Shown here one piece after another: positions 58,060 to 64,000 of a stretch of DNA of 64,000 bases. Position numbers and translations under genes: made by a program. This DNA comes from Podocnemis expansa (taxonomy: Eukaryota; Chordata; Testudines; Podocnemididae). The notes beneath the pieces are model-generated. The model worked only from the letters and a program-made list of their open reading frames with translations. It made no database searches and was not told the DNA's origin. The first letter of the stretch is position 1. Every line of letters starts with the position of its first letter. The DNA lies in assembly GCA_007922195.1 (NCBI GenBank), contig ML682059.1, positions 14,688,295-14,752,294 of the forward strand, in the 5' to 3' direction.

Positions 58060-60583
58060 AGCAAATATTAAAATGTTTTTAGACCAATGTGAGAAGCCTC
58101 AGTAACAAAATGGAGAAACTGGAGCTACTGGTAGAGAAAGCAAACCTGATATTATATAGATAACAGAAACATGGTGGAATAGTAGTCACAACTTGTGTGC
58201 ATGCATTGAAGGCTATGTATTGTTAAGAAAAGACAGATATAAAGGCAAAGGTCACAGAGTGGCATTGTATAATCAACGATGAAGTAAACAGTAAATAAAT
58301 TAGCAGTGATGGAATTGATAAGACAGACTTCCCAGATATAAACTAGAGGACGTGTACTAGTAGTAATAATAGGGCCCAGATTTTCCTGGATGTGATATTT
58401 GATGAGTTCCTTCTCCAAACTGTTACCAAACCAATGAGAGGGGATGCCATCTTAGATTTGGTACTGCTGAGCAGTGAGGACTTCATAGAGGAACTGGTTG
58501 CATGGGACAACCATGGTTCAAGTGACCATGAGCTAATTCAGTTAAACTAAATGGAAGGATAAACAAAAATAAATCTGTGACTAGGGTTTTTGACGTCAAA
58601 AGTGCTGACTTTATAAAAATGAAGGAATTAGTTGGGCAAGTAGATTGGAAGGAAGGACTCCTGGATCTAAAGGTGAAGACGACCTGGGAACAATTTAAGT
58701 CTAAGTTGCAGGAACTATCTGAAGTCTGCATCCCTAGGAACAGGAAAAATTAATAGGCAGGAGTTGTAGACTAAGGATTTCAGAGAGGTGATTAAGAGAA
58801 AACAGAAAACCTACAAGGAATGGAAGATAGGAGAGATCAGCAAGGAAAGCTCCCACTCGGAGGTGAGAACATGTAGAGATAAAATGAGAAATTCAAAAAG
58901 CCAAGCAGAGTTGGACCTCACAGTGGGAATTAAAACCAACAGTAAAAGGTTCTATATAAATAGCCATATAAATAGGAAGGAAGGAAAGAAAGAAGGAAGA
59001 AGTGGGACTGCTGAACACTGAGGATGAGGTGGAGGTTAAGGATAATCTAGGCATGACCAAATATGTGAACCAATATTTTGCCTCCATTTTTAATGAAGAG
59101 CTCAGGGATAATGGTAAGATGGCTCATGAGAATGAGTACGTGGCAAGAGAAATTACCAAATCCAAGGTTCAAGCCAAACTTGAACTGCTTAATGGGACAA
59201 AATTGAAGGCAGGGTAATCTCATGCAAGAATATTAAAAGAACTGGCACATGAAATTACAAGCCCATTAGCAAGGATTTTTAGTGAATTTGCAAACTCAGG
59301 GACTGTACTGCATGACTGAAGAATTGCTAACAGTTTCTGATTTCAAGAAAGGGAAAAAAGTGATCCAGATAACTACAGACCTGTTAGTTTGACTTCAGTA
59401 GTATGCAAGATCTTGGGGGAAAAAAATTGAAAGAGAAAGTAGTTAAGGATATTGAGGTTACCAGTAACTGGGATAAAATACAACATGGCTTTACAAAAAA
59501 AAAAAGATTGTGTCAGACCACCCTGCTCTCCTTTTTTGAGAAAATAACAGCGTTTTTGGACACAGTGAATGCAGAAGAATTAATTTACTTAGATTTCAGT
59601 AAAGCATTTGAGACAGTTCCACATAGGGAATTATTAATTAAATTGGAACAGAAGGGGATTAATATGAAAATAGAAATGTAGATGCAGAACTGGCTAAAAG
59701 GGAGACTACAACAGGTCAAATAAACACACACACAAACACACAAACGAGCCGGCTATCCCTTTGGAAAAATACAACAGGTCATACTGCAAAGTGAACTGTC
59801 TGGCTGGAGGGAAGTTACAAGTGAAATTCCTTAGGGGTTGGCCTTGAGGCTAGTCTTTTTATTCCTGATCTTGATAAGACAAGGGGAAATGTGCTAATAG
59901 TTTGCAGATGACATCAGACTGGAGGGTGTTGCCAATACAGAGAAGGATCAGGATATCACACAGGAAGATCTGGATGACCCTGCAAACTGGCCTGTTAGGA
60001 ACAGGATTAAATTTAATAATGGAAAGTGCAAGGTCATGCATTTAGGGACTAATAACAAGAATATTTCATGTAAGTGGACAACTCATCATTTGGAAGTGAT
60101 GGAGGAGGAGAGAGACCTGGGCATACTGATTGATCACAGATGACTATGAACCATCAGTGCAATGTGGCCATGAAGAAAGCTCATGCATCAGTTGAGGTAT
60201 TTCCAGTAGAGATAGGGAGCTGTTAGTATTGTTATACAAGGCAATGGTGACATTTCCACTGGAATATAGTGTGTAGGTCTTTTCCCCCATCTTTAAGAAA
60301 GATTAATTCAAACTGGAACAGGTGCAGAGAAGGGCTACAAAGATGATCTGCAGAATGGAGAGCATGCCTTATGAGAAGAGACTTACGGAGCTTGGCTTGT
60401 TTAGCCTAACAAAAAGAAGGCTGAGGGAAGATACAATTCCTCTCTATAAATACATCAGAGGGATAAATATCAGGCAGGGAGAGGAATTATTTGAGCTTAG
60501 TGCCAAATTGGGCACAAGAACAAATGGATATAAATTGGCCAAATTTAGACTTAACATTAGATGTAGATTTCTAACCATTAGAG
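58060..60583 (+). mobile_element. Old CR1/L3-like LINE, ORF2 remnants
   Basis: Pieces in order: ITETWW-like text near 58160, SSDHELIQ-like endonuclease end near 58520, YKEWKIGEISKE (58800), YVNQYFASIFNEE (59060), [20 protein letters not shown] (59580), FADDIRLEGVANTEKD (59908) and [20 protein letters not shown] (60322). FADD is kept, but frameshifts and stops fall between all the blocks, so it is an ancient copy. It resumes at 61602 after a hAT insertion. A 51-bp insertion at 59719 also interrupts it. Confidence 0.85.
59719..59769 (+). repeat. 51-bp SINE-like insertion with 12-bp target duplication
   Basis: Perfect 12-bp duplicates TACAACAGGTCA at 59707-59718 and 59770-59781. The insert is a CA-rich run followed by GCCGGCTATCCCTTTGGAAAAA, the constant end of the family at 5933, 24338, 33661 and 63546. 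It shows directly that this end is the one kept on truncation. Confidence 0.85.
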
Positions 60584-61601
60584 CAGTGTTACCAAACAGT
60601 GTGCCGCGAGCATCCCCAAGAGCTGGAGTTAAAGTTCCCTCCCTGCTCAGTCCATCGACATGGGCTGTGCAGGGCTGGAAAAGGCAGGGCTTAAAGTAAG
60701 GGGGAAGGCACCGGAACACAGTTCCAGGGCCCCCTATTTTTAGGCAGGCAGCATTCTGGCCCCCCTAACAATAGAGGAAGGCACTGGAACGCACAGTTCC
60801 AGGGGTCCCCCTAAAAGTAGCATGAGCAGCCCGAAAACAGAGTTCCAGTGCCTCCACCTTAAGTCCAGCCAGCAGAGAGCTGCGGCAGGCTGGGTGTGTG
60901 CAAATCTCCCCCTGCAGGGTGGAGCAGCTTGTGTCAGCCAGCCTGCAAACAGCCCAGGTAAGCGTTGGGGGGAAGGGCTGCTCAGGTTGTGTGGGGCAGG
61001 TGTGTGTGTGTAGCTGGGGTTGTGGGGTGGCTGTGGGGGGGGGGTTGTAGCTGGGGGCTGGAGGCCTAGTTCTGGCCCCTGCAGTGATGGGAGGGTCCAT
61101 CACAGGTGGAAGGGGGCTGGGACCCACTGGGATGGGAGGGAGCAGCAGTGGGGTGAGGATTTGCCCTGGGTGGCAGGGAGCCACTGTGGAGAAGGGGGAA
61201 GTGGGTGCTGCGCCATGCTCCCCTGCCCTGCCACTCCACTCCCCAGGTTCCCCCCTGCTGCCCCAAAAAGCCACTTTTGTTCTCCCTTCCTCTCTCCTCT
61301 CTTGCCACCCTTGTGCTGTTCCCACATGGCTGCCCTTGTCCTCTTTTGCCACCCTGGCCCTGCTCTGCTCCCCACACTCACTCCTGCCACTGCACATGAC
61401 TCCTGACCTGCCGTGTTTTGCCACCCCTGCTCTGCTACCCCTACATAGCAGCATTTCCAAAATACTGTGCCATGGTTCCTGAATATCCATAAGTAATTTA
61501 AGTTAATTTGAATATTCATGAGTTTTTTTAATAATGCTGTGCCTCAAAAAATTTGAACGTATCAAGGTGTGCCACGGCAGAGAAAAGGTTGGGAACCACT
61601 G
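60584..61601. mobile_element. Non-autonomous hAT element with perfect 8-bp target duplication
   Basis: A 1,018-bp insert in the old LINE. Target duplicates CATTAGAG at 60576-60583 and 61602-61609 are identical. Ends are inverse: CAGTGTTACCAAACAGTG on the left, and CAGTGGTTCCCAACC as the inverse of the right. Eight-base duplication plus CAGTG ends define hAT. The interior is GC-rich with a TG run (61000) and G-rich blocks. It has no transposase, and the long frames on both strands are low-complexity artefacts. Confidence 0.9.
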
Positions 61602-62155
61602 CATTAGAGCATTAAACTTCCAGAAAAGCCTTCGAAGGAGTGCTGTAAGAGCAGAAAACCTAGCTAGCTTTAACACTGAGCTGGATAAGTTTATGGAGAG
61701 GTAGTAAAATGGGATGGCCTAGTTTTGCAAGTGACTGATTTTTGACTAGAGGTGGTACATATGTCAGTGACCTGAAATGAGACATTACACAGGGTGGATT
61801 CCGAGTTACTACAGAAAATTCTTTCTTGGAGTCTGGCTGGTGAGTCTTGCCCACATGCTCAGGGTTTAACAGATCACCATACTAGGGGGTCAGGAAGGAA
61901 TTTTGCCCCAGCGCAGACTGCCAAAGGCTTGAAGGGTTTTTCACCTTCCTCTGTAGCATGGGGCACGGTTCACTTGCTGATGGATTCTTTGTACTTTAAA
62001 GTCTCTAAACCATGGATTTGAGGACTTTAATAACTCAATCACAAGTTAGAGATTTATTAGAGGAGTAGATGGATGTGGTTTGGTGGCCTGCATTGTGCAG
62101 GACATCAACCAGATGATCACATCAGTCCCTTTTGAACTTAGTTTCTATGAATTGC
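61602..62155 (+). mobile_element. Old CR1/L3-like LINE, 3' end
   Basis: Continues the LINE after the hAT insert: TTAAACTTCCAGAAAAGCC, CACTGAGCTGGATAAGTTTA, GGAAGGAATTTTGCCCC, CATGGGGCACGGTTCACTTG and GGCCTGCATTGTGCAGGACA. It ends near GTCCCTTTTGAACTTAG. The two tail fragments at 25276 and 39682 belong to the same family. Confidence 0.8.
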
Positions 62156-63545
62156 AGTAAGCAGTCTGTATCAGTGAACATTTTGGTGAAAGCTCATAAA
62201 GGGGCTGAAAAGAAGAGCAATTTTCTGTGAAAAGGAAGCTGTTCTAATAAAGAAATATTTAGGTTTCTATTGATTTAACCATTTTGGTCTAAATAGTGAG
62301 ACAGACAATCTTTAATTCCCACCCTTCTGCTTCATCACTTCCCCCACTGCTTCTGTTCATCTCTCCTGTCCCTGTCCCCCACACAAAGCTCCTGTTCTCT
62401 TTGCTGCTCCTTTACATTTGAATCAGTTAGCTTTCTCCTCCCCCTCCACATTGACTAGCTGCTAGGGAGGGCATTACAAGTCCAAGAAAGAGGGGTCCTT
62501 GCTCTCACTTCTATTGCTTGGCAATGTGACAGTTAAGACGACGGATTGGAAAATCCTGCTCAGCCCTGGTTTACACTGACAGAGAAGTTTGACATAATGC
62601 TGCTTACCTCAACCTTCTATACTGTCAGTCTCCACTGTGAGAAGTTTGAATTAAATGATGCTTTAATTCAACCTAATAACACCATCCCTGCAAGTGGTGT
62701 AGCACTGAGATTGAAATCTAGAATTCAAATTTAGGTCTGTGTAGCCAGAAAGTAGCTCTAATCTTGACTTTCCTGTTTTTCTAGTCTGCTGCTTCATAGC
62801 AACAAAGCTCTTCTCCTGCCTGCAGCCCTGGAAAGTTTTCAATTAAATTCTTCTCCCTGCATGCAGCACAGTGCCCCTCCGTTGTGTTTGTGGCAGAGAA
62901 ACAGCAAGGAAATCTTTTCCTGCTTTTTTTAATTAATTTGTTTTGTTAGAGAAGGGCTCGGGAAGAATGAGCGGAGGATGACTACCTCCCTACAAAAGCC
63001 TGTGCCTACTACCCACAGTGTAATGCATTTCAGGAAGTAATTGAGCAGTGGGGACAGGAGATGCTAGAAAGAAATTTGTTGTGCAATCCCTCCTGTTCGC
63101 CTTCTGTAATTTGATAGCTTAGAATCAAATTACAGTCTCACCTGGGATGATGCATACTCAGCCATTACATGAGAATGGACCATCACAGTCAGCTCAGCAA
63201 TTAGGAACCGCGCAGTGAAAGATCCTGCAGCAGGGAACCATTCTTTGAAGTACCTATTTATATTTTCCAATCTTAAATATTGTATTAGTGTGATCATTTA
63301 AGATACTTACAGTATTTAAATTATACATAAAAAATAAATATTGTATGTTTACTCTAAGTTGTGAACAATAGCTTGCTTATATTGCATGTGTTGAAATAGA
63401 AAATGTATATATAATTTGCCTAGTTTTTTATAAGATGTTTTAAGATAAACCAATGTGATAGATATCCTTTTTTGATAAGGTACATCCCAATTAAAAAAAA
63501 ACCATTGAGTAGCTCCCATTGTGTAAGTGTCCTATCTTCAAAGCA
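62156..63545. other. Unassigned sequence
   Basis: No gene, GALNT12 exon or repeat recognised. Confidence 0.4.
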
Positions 63546-63678
63546 TCTCACAAAGGTGGATTTTCTCCCAAGAAAGCTCATGTGATAAATAAATGTAAGT
63601 CTTTAAAAGTACCACAAGACTCCTTGTTCGTTTTTTTTTTTAACTAGACTAACACGGCTACCCCTTTGGAACTTGTCA
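63546..63678 (+). repeat. SINE-like retroposon copy
   Basis: AAAGCTCATGTGATAAATAA, AAGTCTTTAAAAGTACCACA and AGACTCCTTG, then GACTAACACGGCTACCCC and TTTGGAACT. This is the best preserved single-orientation copy of the family. Confidence 0.75.
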
Positions 63679-63697
63679 GAAGCTAGATGTGCTAGTA

Positions 63698-64000
63698 CAG
63701 GGGTGTCCAAACTTTTTGGGTGAGGGGGGCACATTGCAATTCTTTTCTCAATCAAAGGGCCAGTGAGAAAATTTTTGATAGCTAAGACAGACATATTGAT
63801 CTTATTAAGAAACTTTAATAAAACAATGATTAGTGTGATATTTGGCATTGCTTTTGCTTGCAATGGCTACAGAGAACAAGGGGGAGCAGGTGTGCCTGTG
63901 TAAGGGGGCAAGACAGTACAGGGAAGCATGGAAAGGAAGGGAGGGGAAGAAAGGTGAGGTGGGGGGAACAGAGCAGCTGGGTGGCAGGACTCACCTACTT
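63698..64000 (+). mobile_element. hAT-like element, left end, cut by the window edge
   Basis: CAGGGGTGTCCAAACTTTTT at 63698 is a typical hAT terminus. It is followed by a GGGGGGCACATTGC segment and AT-rich, then GC-rich, interior. The right end is not in the window, so neither length nor target duplication can be tested. Confidence 0.6.

Noticed and set aside
59908..59960. Functional reverse transcriptase because FADD is kept
   Set aside because: Frameshifts and stops separate all blocks of this LINE, so the motif survival is incidental.
60765..61490. 241-codon minus frame and overlapping frames on both strands
   Set aside because: They lie wholly in GC-rich, low-complexity DNA near and inside the hAT element. 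They are proline/glycine-rich in every frame, with no domain and no splice signals.

Overview
The window is vertebrate nuclear DNA: AT-rich, intron-dominated and packed with transposon remains. CR1 LINEs in several age classes dominate. With them are DIRS-type tyrosine-recombinase retrotransposon fragments, a Tx1-like LINE fragment, hAT-type DNA elements, MITEs and short SINE-like retroposons. This mix points to a non-avian reptile, most likely a turtle or crocodilian. No prokaryotic features are present.

The one host gene I can support is GALNT12 (polypeptide N-acetylgalactosaminyltransferase 12), on the minus strand. Six consecutive internal coding exons are visible, numbered here by the human gene: exon 3 (55082-55271), exon 4 (50469-50654), exon 5 (47404-47521), exon 6 (30530-30706), exon 7 (24868-24999) and exon 8 (16487-16600). 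All have GT/AG boundaries, their phases join without a break, and together they encode about 305 residues, from the catalytic region into the start of the ricin-type lectin domain. Exons 1-2 should lie beyond 64000. I could not find exons 9-10, so bases 1-16486 are either intron 8 or hold exons I missed.

Layout: 1-3205 is an old CR1 split by a younger CR1. 6820-13374 is a nested stack: an old CR1 with an ORF1 esterase domain carries a MITE and a nearly complete younger CR1. 16.5-25 kb (intron 7) has DIRS and LTR-like pieces. 25-30.5 kb (intron 6) has a Tx1 LINE fragment inside other repeat sequence, a complete MITE, and an old CR1 carrying a SINE-like insertion. 30.7-47.4 kb (intron 5, the largest) has hairpins, an inverted-repeat pair and a DIRS fragment. 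50.8-52.5 kb (intron 3) is a DIRS-like unit with inverted ends. 58-62.2 kb is an old LINE interrupted by a clean hAT insertion and a 51-bp SINE-like insertion.

The most notable single observation is a pair of 169-bp direct repeats with no difference between them. They flank GALNT12 exon 7. One copy is a MITE half plus the other copy's flanking sequence, so it arose by local duplication rather than transposition. I found no new multi-gene system. The value here is the gene model and the datable nested insertions.
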